64,000 bases of DNA from Marinomonas fungiae (lineage in GTDB: Bacteria > Pseudomonadota > Gammaproteobacteria > Pseudomonadales > Marinomonadaceae): the NCBI RefSeq assembly GCF_001418205.1, contig NZ_LIQF01000013.1, positions 1 to 64,000 of the forward strand. The letters are read 5' to 3'. A model generated the notes under the pieces. The model ran no database searches. It was not told where the DNA came from and saw only the letters and a program-made list of their open reading frames with translations. Below, piece after piece: positions 19,065 to 30,535 of this stretch (position 1 is the first letter of the stretch; each line of letters starts with the position of its first letter). The position numbers and the translations under genes are program-made.

Positions 19065-20312
19065 ATGACGGACACCTTGCCTTGGCAATTGCGTGATTAC
19101 AACACTTACTTGGAAACTGTGCGCAATGCAGCTCAAGCCGATGAAGAGCACATTCTGATTGCTCCTTTTGTTGAGCCAACTTCCTTATCAGAGGGAGTGT
19201 TAGTGGGTGCAGTGGTGTCTGTGAAAGCGACTTTCGATGTACAAGGCTATGCCACGACTGCTGGAACGAAGTTATTAGGCCAGGTGCCCGCAGAACAGGA
19301 TGCCGACGCTGTGGCACGACTTAAAGCCGCAGGAGCAAGCATTTTGGGTCATACCAATATGACTGAGCTGGCGTATTCGGGAGTTGGGCTTAATCCCCAT
19401 TACGGCACACCTCGAAACCCCCTAAATGCAGAGCGTATACCCGGCGGCTCCACCAGTGGCGGAGCGGTATCTGTGGCAATGGGGTTAGCCGATATTGCCT
19501 TAGGGACCGATACGGGAGGCTCACTACGAATTCCTGCTGCATTCTGTGGTTTGGTGGGGTTTAAGCCGACACAGCAATCCGTGCCCAGAAAAGGGTGCGC
19601 ACCGTTATCTAATTCATTAGACAGTGTGGGGCCGATTGCCGAAGATGTTGCCACCTGTCGCTTGGCTTGGCAGGTATTGTCAGACAGCCAAAATACCGAT
19701 ATTAATGTTCAGGCGATGACTTTGATCGTGCCTGAAAATTTTGGTGTAGATCAGCTGGATGATTCGATCAAACACGGCTTTGAATCGGTGATTGCGCAAA
19801 TCAAAGCGAACGGCTTTAACGTTGAGCAAATGTCGATAGATGTGTTTGAAGACTACAAACAGCTACCTGTTTGGCAGTTTTCTGCGATTGAAAGTCGCCG
19901 TCATTATGGTCAACTATTAGACCTAGAGTCCGAGCAGTTAGATCCGCGTGTTCGAAAACGTATTGCTCGCGGGGCAAGTGTCTCGGATCAAGAGTTTGCT
20001 GATACCTGTTGGCGGCGCCAACAACTGATTTCTCAGTTTCATAAACAATTTGACAATACGGTATTCTTATTGCCAACGGTAGCCTGTTGTGCTCCCAAGT
20101 TCAGTGATTTTGCCATGGATGAAGACTTTGACCGTATCAATTTACTTTGTCTAAGAAATACAACCTTCGCTAATGTGATTGATGGTTGTAGTATTTCATT
20201 GCCCTTTTCATATCAAGATGAACCTATGGGACTACTGCTAACCGCAATGAACGGGCAGGACACTGCTTTATTGGCACTGGCCGAGCAAATCGAATCTGTA
20301 CTTCGCCGCTAA
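19065..20312 (+). CDS. amidase signature enzyme
   Basis: 415 residues from the ATG at 19065. It carries the Ser-cisSer-Lys triad of the amidase signature family: VSVKATFDV (Lys54), PGGSTSGGA (cis-Ser129) and GTDTGGSLRIP (Ser153). The usual downstream PAAFCGLVGFKPT is present. No GatB partner or signal peptide, so it is likely a stand-alone cytoplasmic amidase; substrate unknown. It follows the regulator closely and is ended by a terminator. An amide substrate would fit with the asparaginase and aspartase across the divergent promoter. Confidence 0.85.
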   Translation: MTDTLPWQLRDYNTYLETVRNAAQADEEHILIAPFVEPTSLSEGVLVGAVVSVKATFDVQGYATTAGTKLLGQVPAEQDADAVARLKAAGASILGHTNMTELAYSGVGLNPHYGTPRNPLNAERIPGGSTSGGAVSVAMGLADIALGTDTGGSLRIPAAFCGLVGFKPTQQSVPRKGCAPLSNSLDSVGPIAEDVATCRLAWQVLSDSQNTDINVQAMTLIVPENFGVDQLDDSIKHGFESVIAQIKANGFNVEQMSIDVFEDYKQLPVWQFSAIESRRHYGQLLDLESEQLDPRVRKRIARGASVSDQEFADTCWRRQQLISQFHKQFDNTVFLLPTVACCAPKFSDFAMDEDFDRINLLCLRNTTFANVIDGCSISLPFSYQDEPMGLLLTAMNGQDTALLALAEQIESVLRR

Positions 20313-20339
20313 GACGAACTCTTCTCCAGCCCTACTAAG

Positions 20340-20370
20340 AAGCCTTTGTAAGTTTGTGCAAAGGCTTTTC
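20340..20370 (+). terminator. rho-independent terminator after the amidase
   Basis: A 9-bp stem (20340-20348 with 20359-20367) with a ten-base loop is followed by a short T-run. Confidence 0.75.
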
Positions 20371-20441
20371 TAATTAAGCTTTGTTTAAGAAAACCCTCCT
20401 ACTCTTGCCTGGTTCTATTTATTTACCCTAGGAGAGAGTCC

Positions 20442-20714
20442 ATGAAAGCATTACTAATTTCTTCCGTTATCACTCTAACATTTGCTGGTTCTGCCATTGC
20501 TGGCCCAAAGTGTACCGATGTAGAGCGCAGTTCTTGGATGTCACAAGACGCCATGAAACAACAGATTTCAGATCAGGGTTATCGCATCAAGAAATTCAAG
20601 GAAACCAGTGGCAACTGTTACGAAATTTATGGCTACGATAATAAAGACCGCAAAGTGGAAATCTACTTTAATCCGGTAACCGGTGAAGCAGTGAAAACTG
20701 AAATTGATGACTAA
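20442..20714 (+). CDS. small periplasmic PepSY-domain protein
   Basis: 90 residues. A signal peptide (1-20, cleavage likely after GSAIA) precedes a single PepSY-like module with MKQQISDQGYRIKKFKETSG and VEIYFNPVTGEAVKTEID. Two cysteines (CTDVE, NCYEIYG) could form a disulphide. Proteins of this kind are often encoded beside b-type cytochromes, as here, and may modify or deliver partners in the periplasm. GGAGAGAG lies before the ATG. Function inferred only from context. Confidence 0.82.
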   Translation: MKALLISSVITLTFAGSAIAGPKCTDVERSSWMSQDAMKQQISDQGYRIKKFKETSGNCYEIYGYDNKDRKVEIYFNPVTGEAVKTEIDD

Positions 20715-20739
20715 CTAACACTGCGATTGGAGAGTTGTC

Positions 20740-21255
20740 ATGACGGTAAGTCGAAGTATATGGGATCCTGTTATTAGGGTTTTTCATTGGACCGTTGCGT
20801 TTGCGTTTTTGCTGAATTTCTTCTTTTTAGAAGAAGGTGCAGATCCCCATGAATTTGCTGGCTATTACATTCTTTGTGCAGTAGCGGTGCGATTTGTATG
20901 GGGGATTTTGGGATCGAAAAACGCTCGGTTTGTGAACTTCTTTCCATCGATTTCAGGTATTAAGCAGCATATACAAGCGCTTCGTTCAGGTAAGATTCCT
21001 GAGGAGGACGGTCATAATCCAGTGGGGGCACTAATGGTATTTGCTCTGTTACTTGGTTTAACGGTTACTGGGCTAAGTGGCTGGGGATTAGATGGACTCT
21101 TCTGGGGGGAAGATTGGGCCGAAACATTGCATGAAGTGGCGGCGAATATAACCTTTAGCTTAGTTGTTGTGCACGTCTTTGCAGTGGTGATATTTAGTAT
21201 TCTTGGTCCTCGCAACCTAATTTTACAGATGTTGTCAGGACGAATTAGTAAATAA
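20740..21255 (+). CDS. cytochrome b561-like di-haem membrane protein
   Basis: 171 residues with four membrane segments. Histidines suited to two b haems occur in RVFHW, DPHEFAGYY, ETLHEVAAN and VVHVFAVV. The organisation matches the small cytochrome b subunit family (b561 / hydrogenase-type b). It probably moves electrons between quinone and a periplasmic partner. It lies 25 bases after the PepSY gene and is closed by a terminator, so the two form an operon. Confidence 0.87.
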   Translation: MTVSRSIWDPVIRVFHWTVAFAFLLNFFFLEEGADPHEFAGYYILCAVAVRFVWGILGSKNARFVNFFPSISGIKQHIQALRSGKIPEEDGHNPVGALMVFALLLGLTVTGLSGWGLDGLFWGEDWAETLHEVAANITFSLVVVHVFAVVIFSILGPRNLILQMLSGRISK

Positions 21256-21283
21256 TCAAACTATACTTAAGTTGCTATTACCT

Positions 21284-21310
21284 AAGGAGCTCATTTGAGC
21301 TCCTTTTTTT
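21284..21310 (+). terminator. rho-independent terminator after the cytochrome gene
   Basis: The stem 21284-21293 with 21296-21305 (AAGGAGCTC/GAGCTCCTT core) is followed by an uninterrupted T-run. Confidence 0.85.
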
Positions 21311-21568
21311 ATGTCGTAGCAGAGGAGTCATATTGTTTGTTGCTATTTGTTAATAGTGTGAATAAAAAGATCACTTACATGCTTATTTGGTGCTGAGTAT
21401 TCTTATTGAAATCATATATCGAATGCTTATGTTTTGACTTATATCATCTTAATTATGTAATACGTAATAATTTTGTAAAAAAATATTTCTGACAGGTTCT
21501 ACCTTCGCTGGTTTGTTGGCATTATCCGCCGGCTTAGTATTACAACAATTTATTGCCATGGAACGATT
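21311..21568 (+). other. AT-rich leader of the aer-EAL operon, no gene seen
   Basis: About 260 bases after the cytochrome terminator hold no credible gene. There is an FNR/ANR-like site at 21434-21447. The last 100 bases are an open hydrophobic frame without a usable start, ending in TGA that overlaps the aer ATG. Confidence 0.6.
21434..21447 (+). promoter_or_regulatory. FNR/ANR-like binding site
   Basis: TTGAC-TTAT-ATCAT differs from the FNR/ANR consensus TTGAT-N4-ATCAA at one base in each half. It lies about 120 bases upstream of the aer-like gene, whose operon appears to sense oxygen or redox. The match was found by eye; this AT-rich region could produce it by chance. Confidence 0.4.
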
Positions 21569-23128
21569 ATGAGGAAGAACCTTCCTGTCACTGCAAATGA
21601 ACGTCGCTTTTCCCAAGACACGCTTCTTATTTCGACAACAGATGTAAAGGGACGTATTACAAGCTTTAATCAGGAATTCGTTGAAATTTCTGGTTATGAG
21701 CCAGAGGAGTTACTTGGTCAGCCTCATAACTTAGTACGTCATCCTGATATGCCTTCTGCGGCTTTTGAAAATATGTGGCAGACCCTTAAAGCAGGGAAAG
21801 CTTGGATGGGATTGGTTAAGAATCGCAGTAAAAATGGCGACTTCTATTGGGTTGACGCTTATGTAATGCCCATGTATCGCGATGGCAAAGTTATTGGCTA
21901 TGAATCGGTGCGCTCTTGTCCAAAGCGCGAAGATATCAGTCGTGCTGAAAAGTTCTATGCCAACGTAAATACCCCCAATCCATTTACTAAGATTAAAACT
22001 TGGTGCTTAACACCGTGGTTTTGGTTGGCCTTGGCAATGCTGTCGCTTTTAACTATGCAGGGGCTTATGGGCGGTCAAGCTACACTGGCTTTGGCACTTT
22101 GTTTTAGTCTTGCTTTTAGTGTCATTCAAGCAGTCAAAAATCAGCGCACCCTATCAGCCATAAGAGAGAGTCTAGGTGAAAATGCTTTTCAAGATCCGTT
22201 GATTGCCAAAACCTACTCTGATTACTCTGGGTCCGCCGCTCGTTTAGTGCTAGGTATCAAGTCACTTCACAGCCGTATGATAACGGTTCTGACACGTATT
22301 GAAGAGTCCAGTGCCGACGTTGAAAAGCAAATGGAGACTTGTTATCGCGGACTCGAACAGGGCCGAGTGAAATTAACAGACCAAAATAATCAAACCGACT
22401 TGATGGCAACAGCCATGACAGAAATGTCTTCAACGACAGATGAGGTATCACGTCATGTGGCGGAGACAGCTGACTTTACTCAAACTGGCGCCGCGCTTAC
22501 TAAAGATGCTGTGGAGCTTGGTAGTAGAGTAAAAGGTTCAATTGGTGAACTAAAAGAGCGTGTGCAGTCTGTCGAGCAGGCCATTCAAGGGGTGCAATCG
22601 CTAACGGAAAATATTATTCACGCTACCCAGTCAATTGATCAAATTGCCGAACAAACCAATTTGCTTGCCTTAAATGCGGCGATTGAGGCCGCCCGAGCTG
22701 GGGAGCATGGCCGAGGTTTCGCGGTCGTGGCGGATGAAGTGCGTAACTTGGCGAGTAAAACGCAAGCGTTAACCCATGATATTGATGAGCAAATTCGTGC
22801 GCTACAAGACAGCGTGACGCATTCTGCTAAGCTTGCTCATCAAGGTGGTGAGGCCTCGTTGATGAGCATGAGTTTGGTGGAGCAAGAGGAATTATTGATT
22901 CATCAGGTCACGGAGCGGATGGATGATATCGCTGAACGCACCATGCAAATGTCTGCAACAGCAGTGCAGCAAGCCGGTGTAGTTGAAGATAGTAGTAATC
23001 AAGTGGTTCGCATTGCCCAGTTAGCCCACGAAAATACCGAATTAATGGAAATGCTCAGCAATGCAGTTGAGCGGTCCATGCGTTCCTCTGTCGATTTGCA
23101 CGAATTGGTACAGCGCTTTAGGAAATAG
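21569..23128 (+). CDS. aer: Aer-type aerotaxis transducer (PAS-MCP)
   Basis: 519 residues. A PAS domain (about 13-118) has the Aer FAD-pocket signature [20 protein letters not shown] with [19 protein letters not shown] hydrophobic hairpin (about 145-190) anchors it, and the MCP signalling module follows ([20 protein letters not shown], then [19 protein letters not shown]). Aer reads cellular redox state through FAD and drives energy taxis. The start is the ATG at 21569, which matches typical Aer N-termini although no good SD is visible. The EAL gene begins five bases after its stop codon. Confidence 0.92.
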   Translation: MRKNLPVTANERRFSQDTLLISTTDVKGRITSFNQEFVEISGYEPEELLGQPHNLVRHPDMPSAAFENMWQTLKAGKAWMGLVKNRSKNGDFYWVDAYVMPMYRDGKVIGYESVRSCPKREDISRAEKFYANVNTPNPFTKIKTWCLTPWFWLALAMLSLLTMQGLMGGQATLALALCFSLAFSVIQAVKNQRTLSAIRESLGENAFQDPLIAKTYSDYSGSAARLVLGIKSLHSRMITVLTRIEESSADVEKQMETCYRGLEQGRVKLTDQNNQTDLMATAMTEMSSTTDEVSRHVAETADFTQTGAALTKDAVELGSRVKGSIGELKERVQSVEQAIQGVQSLTENIIHATQSIDQIAEQTNLLALNAAIEAARAGEHGRGFAVVADEVRNLASKTQALTHDIDEQIRALQDSVTHSAKLAHQGGEASLMSMSLVEQEELLIHQVTERMDDIAERTMQMSATAVQQAGVVEDSSNQVVRIAQLAHENTELMEMLSNAVERSMRSSVDLHELVQRFRK

Positions 23129-23132
23129 GAAT

Positions 23133-25187
23133 ATGAGCAGTCAAGAGGGAATTTTGTACCAAGCGCTGTTAAATGCAGCGGCGGATGGAATCATTATTAT
23201 TAATTACCGAGGCATCATTGAAACTTTTTCTCCTGCAGCAGAGCAGCTGTTTGGCTATCAGGCTGAAGAGGTGATTGGTCGTAACGTATCGATTCTGATG
23301 CCAAAAGAGATAGCAATAAAGCATGATGAATATATTCATGGTCATCTAACCACGGGTAAAACGGAAATTATTGGCCGTGGGCGCGAAGTCGTGGCGTGTC
23401 GTAAAAATGGTGAATTGTTCGAAATGCACTTGTCGATTGGTAAAACCATTGGTTTAGATCAAAAGCCTGCTTTTGTTGGTATTTGTCATGACTTAACAGA
23501 ATACAAGCGCGCACTGTACCAGCTTGAGCGAATCGATATGCGCTATCGAAGTGTATTTGATAGTCAAGGTCTGTTTATTGTGCGCATGACCTTAGACGGC
23601 GAGATTATGCTAGCCAACCGCACGTTTGAAAGCTTATTCAATGTGCCAGTTACCAAGCGCGTTGATAAGTTCGTCGACTGTTTATTTGAAAGTAGTAAAA
23701 GTGAGTTTGTCAGCCGTCTGGAAATGATGCGTCATGGTGGAGAAAATGAGTTTAAGTTGCCTCTAACCCTGCAAGTAGGAGGGCAGTGCAATGAGGTGGA
23801 GTGGTGGCTGCGTCGTGTGACAGATCGCGATGGTACGCATATTCAGGCGGTGGGTATTGATGTCTCTGAAAAAGTCATTGCGGCAAATGAGGCTTTTTTC
23901 TTAAAGCATTTTGATACGGTTACTAGGCTGCCAAATCTTGAATTCATTCGTAAAAAATTTGATCTTTTGGGGCCCGCCAGTAAAGCGCAACCTTATGCTT
24001 TTGTTCAGTTTGAATTAGCCAACTTAAAACGCATACTGAAGCTGGACGGTAATACAGAGGTAGATGAGAAGTTACGACGTATTACCTCCGTGTTTGATCA
24101 GGATTCGACTATTGTCATGGCAAGTCGCCTTGCGCAGGGATGTTTTTTAGTCGTCTATCGCGTACCTCATTACTGCGATGTAGAGGATTATGTCGGTGCG
24201 TGTTTGAACAATTTGCAAGAGATGTTGAATTTACACGAGGTTATCGCGACGGAGCTACGGGCTGGTTGTGCAGTGTATGAGCCGGGTGAAAGTTTTGATC
24301 AATCAGTGGCTCGTTCGCATATGGCTCTGGTTCATTCTGAGCAAGAAAATATTCCGCTGGTGCTCTATAACGAGGCAATTCAAAAGCAATATGAGCGTTC
24401 TAAGCTGATTGAAAAGAATCTTCTGACCGCATTAGGTTTGGGTAAGATTAAGGTCTTTATGCAACCCAAAATAGACTTGCGCTCAAAAGAGGTGTGTGGA
24501 TTCGAAGCCTTAATGCGCTGGCACGACAGCAAATTGGGTTTTGTCTCGCCCCTTGAAATCATCAATGTGGTCAATGAATTGGATTTAGTGGTTGAGCTGG
24601 ATAAGTACATCATTACTAAGACACTTAATGCGATTCAAGCACATCGTTCGATATTCTGTGAAGCGACGCCGGTCTCAATCAATGTCTCTGCTCGAAGCTT
24701 TGTGCGTAGAGATGTGATTGAGCACTTGATTTTGGGGTTGCAAGAACGAGGGTTGCCATCTCAAGTGGTTGAAGTGGAAGTCACCGAGGATGCGGTTCTT
24801 TCCATCGGAGAAGCCGTGAAAGCGAATGCGGATCTATTGCGTACTCATCGCATAAAGATTTGTTTGGATGACTTTGGTACGGGGTATTCTGCATTGAGCT
24901 ATTTGGGCAAACTGCCGCTAGACAACTTAAAAATAGACCGCGCCTTTGTTAATGATGTGAAAACCCATCGCGGTCGTGTGATGTTGGAAGCCATCGTCTC
25001 GATTGCTAAATCTCTGAACTTAACGGTGACGGCCGAAGGGATTGAAGATCAGGAGCAGCACGATATTTTAGCAGGAATGGGGTGTGATTTTGCTCAGGGT
25101 TTTCTCTATTCCAAAGCCATACCGACTGAAGATCTTCACCAGTTTTTATCTGGGCGTCGAGAGTGTTCTCAGTTTCTGAACTCTTAA
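23133..25187 (+). CDS. PAS-PAS-EAL c-di-GMP phosphodiesterase with FixL-like haem PAS
   Basis: 684 residues from the ATG at 23133. PAS1 (about 8-125) aligns with FixL/DosP haem PAS domains: a proximal-type His64 in KHDEYIH, and Arg84 exactly 20 residues later in IIGRGREVV, as His200 and Arg220 in Bradyrhizobium FixL. PAS2 lies at about 140-250. The GGDEF-like region (about 265-430) has lost its GGDEF motif ([11 protein letters not shown]). The EAL domain keeps its catalytic motifs: FEALMRW (Glu458), [29 protein letters not shown] (Asp579/580), TAEGIED and AQGFLYSKA. It should hydrolyse c-di-GMP, probably in response to oxygen or another gas. Haem binding is inferred from motif only. Co-transcribed with aer. 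Confidence 0.9.
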   Translation: MSSQEGILYQALLNAAADGIIIINYRGIIETFSPAAEQLFGYQAEEVIGRNVSILMPKEIAIKHDEYIHGHLTTGKTEIIGRGREVVACRKNGELFEMHLSIGKTIGLDQKPAFVGICHDLTEYKRALYQLERIDMRYRSVFDSQGLFIVRMTLDGEIMLANRTFESLFNVPVTKRVDKFVDCLFESSKSEFVSRLEMMRHGGENEFKLPLTLQVGGQCNEVEWWLRRVTDRDGTHIQAVGIDVSEKVIAANEAFFLKHFDTVTRLPNLEFIRKKFDLLGPASKAQPYAFVQFELANLKRILKLDGNTEVDEKLRRITSVFDQDSTIVMASRLAQGCFLVVYRVPHYCDVEDYVGACLNNLQEMLNLHEVIATELRAGCAVYEPGESFDQSVARSHMALVHSEQENIPLVLYNEAIQKQYERSKLIEKNLLTALGLGKIKVFMQPKIDLRSKEVCGFEALMRWHDSKLGFVSPLEIINVVNELDLVVELDKYIITKTLNAIQAHRSIFCEATPVSINVSARSFVRRDVIEHLILGLQERGLPSQVVEVEVTEDAVLSIGEAVKANADLLRTHRIKICLDDFGTGYSALSYLGKLPLDNLKIDRAFVNDVKTHRGRVMLEAIVSIAKSLNLTVTAEGIEDQEQHDILAGMGCDFAQGFLYSKAIPTEDLHQFLSGRRECSQFLNS

Positions 25188-25344
25188 TCCTATTTGAGCT
25201 AAAAACCTACCTTTCGTTTGGTTCAGGTTATTTTTAGAAGTAACCTGATCTTCATTTGTATGGCGTCTTTACCTGAGCATAGATTATCGGCCATAGTTTC
25301 TAACGTTTTAATATAAAAGAGCTTTTCTTCACGATCACTTTAAA

Positions 25345-25388
25345 TTGTAATCAAATTGTCACTCAAATATCACGCAAATGACATTCAA
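25345..25388 (+). promoter_or_regulatory. four phased PHO-box half-sites upstream of phoX
   Basis: Four consecutive 11-base units, TTGTAATCAAA, TTGTCACTCAA, ATATCACGCAA and ATGACATTCAA, match the PhoB half-site pattern (7-base TTGTCAC-like core plus 4-base A-rich spacer). A TAAATAT at 25396-25402 could be the -10, so PhoB would replace the -35 contact. This fits phosphate-starvation control of the alkaline phosphatase downstream. Confidence 0.75.
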
Positions 25389-25474
25389 TCACGGCTAAAT
25401 ATGTTTCGAATGAAACCTATTGCGCAGCCAGAGCGCGAATAAATACAAACAATTGATAGATTGAGGGAATTGCA

Positions 25475-27376
25475 ATGTCAGTTAAGCACGATCAAATGCT
25501 AGGTTTTGATGAGCACGATGAGTTAGTCCGTCCAGCGGTTGAAGTGGTTGAATTTGAAGAAACAGCGAAAGCGATGGTGTCTCGTCGTGGTTTCTTAACC
25601 GGTGGTGCTGCAATGGGCGCAACAGCGTTTGTTATGGGTTCAACAACACTGGCGGCAGGTAAAGCCTTAGCGGGCGAAGAGATGAAAATGTCTCGCCTAG
25701 CATTTGAAATGGTAAAAGCGAATGCGCTGGATACTGTGACTGTGCCAAAAGGTTACAACTGGCAGGTGTTGGCATCTTGGGGTGAGCCGCTATTCTCGAA
25801 CGCACCAGAATTTGATCCAGCAACAGGTGGAACCGGTGAGTCTCAGGAACTAGCGTTTGGTGACCACAACGATGGTATGGCGCTATTCTCTCACAACGGT
25901 CGTCAAATCCTTTGTGTTAACAATGAATACACCAATGCTACGACGCTGCATGCTAACCGTGCAGATGGTAAGCCGATCAATGCGGATGACGTGCGTAAAA
26001 ACAAAGCAGCACATGGTGTATCTGTGGTTGAAATCGCGCGTAAAGACGGTAAATGGGGCATTGTAAAAGATTCTGAATTCAACCGTCGTATTACTGCTGA
26101 TACGGAAATGGACATCACAGGTCCTGCACGCGGCCATGATCTAATGAAGACCAAAGCCGATCCAAAAGGTGTGGTAGCGAAAGGTACTTGGAACAACTGT
26201 GGTAACGGTCAAACGCCATGGGGTACTTACCTAACGTGTGAAGAAAACTTCAACGGTTACTTCTCTTCAAGCTCAGCTGACTTTGCGCTAACGCCACAAA
26301 TGAAACGTTACGGTATCAGCCATAAAGACCGTGGTTACAACTGGGCGCTAGCGGACGATCGCTTTGATCTGTCGAAAGACCCACAAGAGCCAAACCGTTT
26401 TGGTTACATCGTTGAGATCGATCCACTAAACCCGAAAGCGCGTCCGAAGAAACGTACGGCACTAGGTCGCTTCAAGCACGAAAACGCGGAAGTCGAAGTG
26501 GCAGCCAACGGTCACGTGGTGGTTTACCTAGGTGATGATGAGCGTGGTGAATTCCTATACCGCTTCGTATCTAAGAACAAATACGTGGTGGGTGGTGACA
26601 ACACGGATCTTCTAGAAGAAGGTACGTTGTATGTTGCTAAATTCAACGAAAACAACACTGGTCACTGGATTGCACTAACGCCAGAGTCGACTGGCATGAG
26701 TGCGCCAGAAATCGCGATCTACACTCGTGAAGCAGCTTCCAAAGTGGGCGCGACGACGATGGATCGTCCTGAGTGGGTAGCGTCTAACCCGAACAAAGCA
26801 GAAGTTTACTGCTCTCTAACGAACAACAAAAACCGTGGCGTTAAGCCAAATGCGGGTGGCGATGAAACACCTGCGGTAGGTCCAAATCCACGTGTGAAAA
26901 ACAACTACGGCCAAATCGTTCGTTGGGTACCAGCTAACCAAGATCACACTGCTGAGAAATTTACTTGGGATCTATTTGTCCTAGCGGGTAACCCTGCGGT
27001 TTACGATGATGCTTACGCGGGTTCTAAGAACGTCAACAAAGACAACATGTTTAACTCTCCAGACGGCTTGAAGTTTGACAAGAAAGGCATGCTTTGGATT
27101 CAAACGGACGGCAACTATTCAAACGAAAAAGACTTCGCTGGTCAGGGCAACAACCAAATGTTGGTAGGTGATCCAGAAACAGGTGAAATCAAACGTTTCC
27201 TTGTGGGTCCTAAAGAGTGTGAAATCACTGGTGCAGCGTGGAGTGCAGATCGTACGACCATGTTCGTAAGTATCCAGCACCCAGGCGAAGGTGGTAACTC
27301 TAACTGGCCAAACGGCGGCACACCGCGTTCAAGTGTGATCGCGATCTCTCGTGATGACGGCCAAATGATTGGCTAA
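25475..27376 (+). CDS. phoX: PhoX-family alkaline phosphatase (DUF839)
   Basis: 633 residues. A Tat signal (SRRGF at 36-40, then a mild hydrophobic stretch to about 67, AGEE after it) directs the folded, metal-loaded enzyme to the periplasm. The DUF839/PhoX body has characteristic blocks: NNEYTNATTLH, TWGTYLTCEENFNGYF, GRFKHENAEVEV, DDERGEFLYRF and FNSPDGLKFDKKGMLWIQTD. PhoX hydrolyses phosphate monoesters using calcium and iron and is common in marine bacteria. Regular use of CTA, CGT and GGT codons suggests strong expression. PHO boxes upstream support phosphate control. Monocistronic. Confidence 0.93.
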   Translation: MSVKHDQMLGFDEHDELVRPAVEVVEFEETAKAMVSRRGFLTGGAAMGATAFVMGSTTLAAGKALAGEEMKMSRLAFEMVKANALDTVTVPKGYNWQVLASWGEPLFSNAPEFDPATGGTGESQELAFGDHNDGMALFSHNGRQILCVNNEYTNATTLHANRADGKPINADDVRKNKAAHGVSVVEIARKDGKWGIVKDSEFNRRITADTEMDITGPARGHDLMKTKADPKGVVAKGTWNNCGNGQTPWGTYLTCEENFNGYFSSSSADFALTPQMKRYGISHKDRGYNWALADDRFDLSKDPQEPNRFGYIVEIDPLNPKARPKKRTALGRFKHENAEVEVAANGHVVVYLGDDERGEFLYRFVSKNKYVVGGDNTDLLEEGTLYVAKFNENNTGHWIALTPESTGMSAPEIAIYTREAASKVGATTMDRPEWVASNPNKAEVYCSLTNNKNRGVKPNAGGDETPAVGPNPRVKNNYGQIVRWVPANQDHTAEKFTWDLFVLAGNPAVYDDAYAGSKNVNKDNMFNSPDGLKFDKKGMLWIQTDGNYSNEKDFAGQGNNQMLVGDPETGEIKRFLVGPKECEITGAAWSADRTTMFVSIQHPGEGGNSNWPNGGTPRSSVIAISRDDGQMIG

Positions 27377-27399
27377 GTTTCCAATTTGAAGTTTCCTGC

Positions 27400-27431
27400 A
27401 ACGGCGCCTACTAAATAGGCGCCGTTTTTTT
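27400..27431 (+). terminator. rho-independent terminator after phoX
   Basis: An 11-bp stem (27400-27410 with 27416-27426) with a CTAAA loop is followed by a T-run. Confidence 0.9.
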
Positions 27432-27481
27432 GCTTTGGTGCTCAAGAGAGATTTGCTGATTGCTTGTCAGTGGCTAAAACG

Positions 27482-27513
27482 AAAAAAGCCCCAAGCTTTC
27501 GCTTGGGGCTTTT
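27482..27513 (-). terminator. terminator of the tRNA-Leu gene
   Basis: A 10-bp GC-rich stem (27487-27496 with 27501-27510) and four-base loop lie just past the 3' end of the tRNA. On the minus strand it is followed by six T. It also works as a second barrier behind phoX. Confidence 0.85.
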
Positions 27514-27526
27514 CGCATCATAAAGA

Positions 27527-27612
27527 TGGTACCAGTGGCCGGACTCGAACCGGCACGCTTTATAGGCAATGGATTTTGAATCCATCGTGTCTACCAATTC
27601 CACCACACTGGC
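27527..27612 (-). tRNA. tRNA-Leu (anticodon CAA)
   Basis: 86 bases with encoded CCA (27527-27529). The acceptor stem pairs GCCAGTG with CACTGGT. The anticodon arm GGATTCAAAATCC presents CAA, reading UUG. A long variable arm (GCCTATAAAGC region) and the T-arm GCCGGTTCGAGTCCGGC are typical of class II tRNA-Leu. Confidence 0.95.
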
Positions 27613-27629
27613 TTTGAAAAAGGTGAGGC

Positions 27630-27659
27630 GTATTATGGTTATTTATTTTGGGGTGTCAA
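27630..27659 (-). promoter_or_regulatory. sigma70 promoter of tRNA-Leu
   Basis: On the minus strand, a perfect -35 TTGACA (27654-27659) is followed after 16-18 bases by CATAAT/TAATAC (27630-27637). The tRNA 5' end lies 18 bases further on. The stretch after the -10 is GC-rich, as in stringently controlled stable-RNA promoters. Confidence 0.8.
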
Positions 27660-27837
27660 CGGTTTTTTCCGAAATAAATCAAAAAACTTTAGCTTGATTA
27701 GCTTTTGTTTAAAAGCTGACCAAAAGCAAAAATTAACCAAGCAGTTAAATGGGAAATCTTCTTATATCGTACCCAAGTGAATAGAAATTCGCTAAAATGC
27801 CGCATCATTTTTCTAGGTTGAAGTTAAAATAGCTATT

Positions 27838-30050
<2,213 letters not shown>

Positions 30051-30134
30051 CTGTCGATAGAATTGTCAAAGTTGTGCAACTATTTACTAAATACATGCGC
30101 AAACCGTTTTTTTAACCATTGGAGAGTAAACACC

Positions 30135-30461
30135 ATGATCGCTTTGATCTCACCAGCATACGCTGAAGGTGCTGCACCAGCTGACGCAGGGATTTTCAAC
30201 CTTGTATTGTTGGTTGGTTTTGTTGTTATCTTTTATTTCTTGATGTGGCGTCCACAAGCTAAACGCACTAAAGAGCATCGCAACCTGCTTGCTTCTTTGG
30301 CGAAAGGCACAGAAGTGGTAACAAATGGTGGTGTTCTAGGTCGCGTAACGAAAGTTGATGATAACTACGTTGTACTAGAAGTTGCCGATAACATTGAGAT
30401 GAAGTTCCAGAAATCTGCAGTTGGTGCAGTGTTGCCAAAAGGCACTCTGAAATCGATCTAA
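30135..30461 (+). CDS. yajC: Sec translocon accessory subunit YajC
   Basis: 108 residues from the ATG at 30135, which has GGAGAG upstream. A single membrane helix (about 19-38) is followed by a small cytoplasmic domain (RPQAKRTKEHRNLLASLAKG, EVVTNGGVLGRV). YajC associates with SecDF-YidC at the inner membrane. A hairpin separates it from secD. Confidence 0.95.
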   Translation: MIALISPAYAEGAAPADAGIFNLVLLVGFVVIFYFLMWRPQAKRTKEHRNLLASLAKGTEVVTNGGVLGRVTKVDDNYVVLEVADNIEMKFQKSAVGAVLPKGTLKSI

Positions 30462-30468
30462 TGTTATG

Positions 30469-30494
30469 AGAAAAGCGCCTAGCGGCGCTTTTCT
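30469..30494 (+). terminator. intercistronic hairpin between yajC and secD
   Basis: A perfect 11-bp stem (30469-30479 with 30484-30494) and four-base loop. The only T-run is inside the stem (CTTTTCT), so termination is probably partial and would lower SecD-SecF relative to YajC. Confidence 0.6.
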
Positions 30495-30535
30495 GCTTTC
30501 TTGGTCATTTTATTTGTTAGCTCCAAGGACCTTAC

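Noticed and set aside
21471..21572. Hydrophobic frame ([20 protein letters not shown], ending AMERL) overlapping the aer ATG
   Set aside because: It is preceded by TAA at 21468 and has no ATG, GTG or well-placed SD; at most a gene remnant, so not called.
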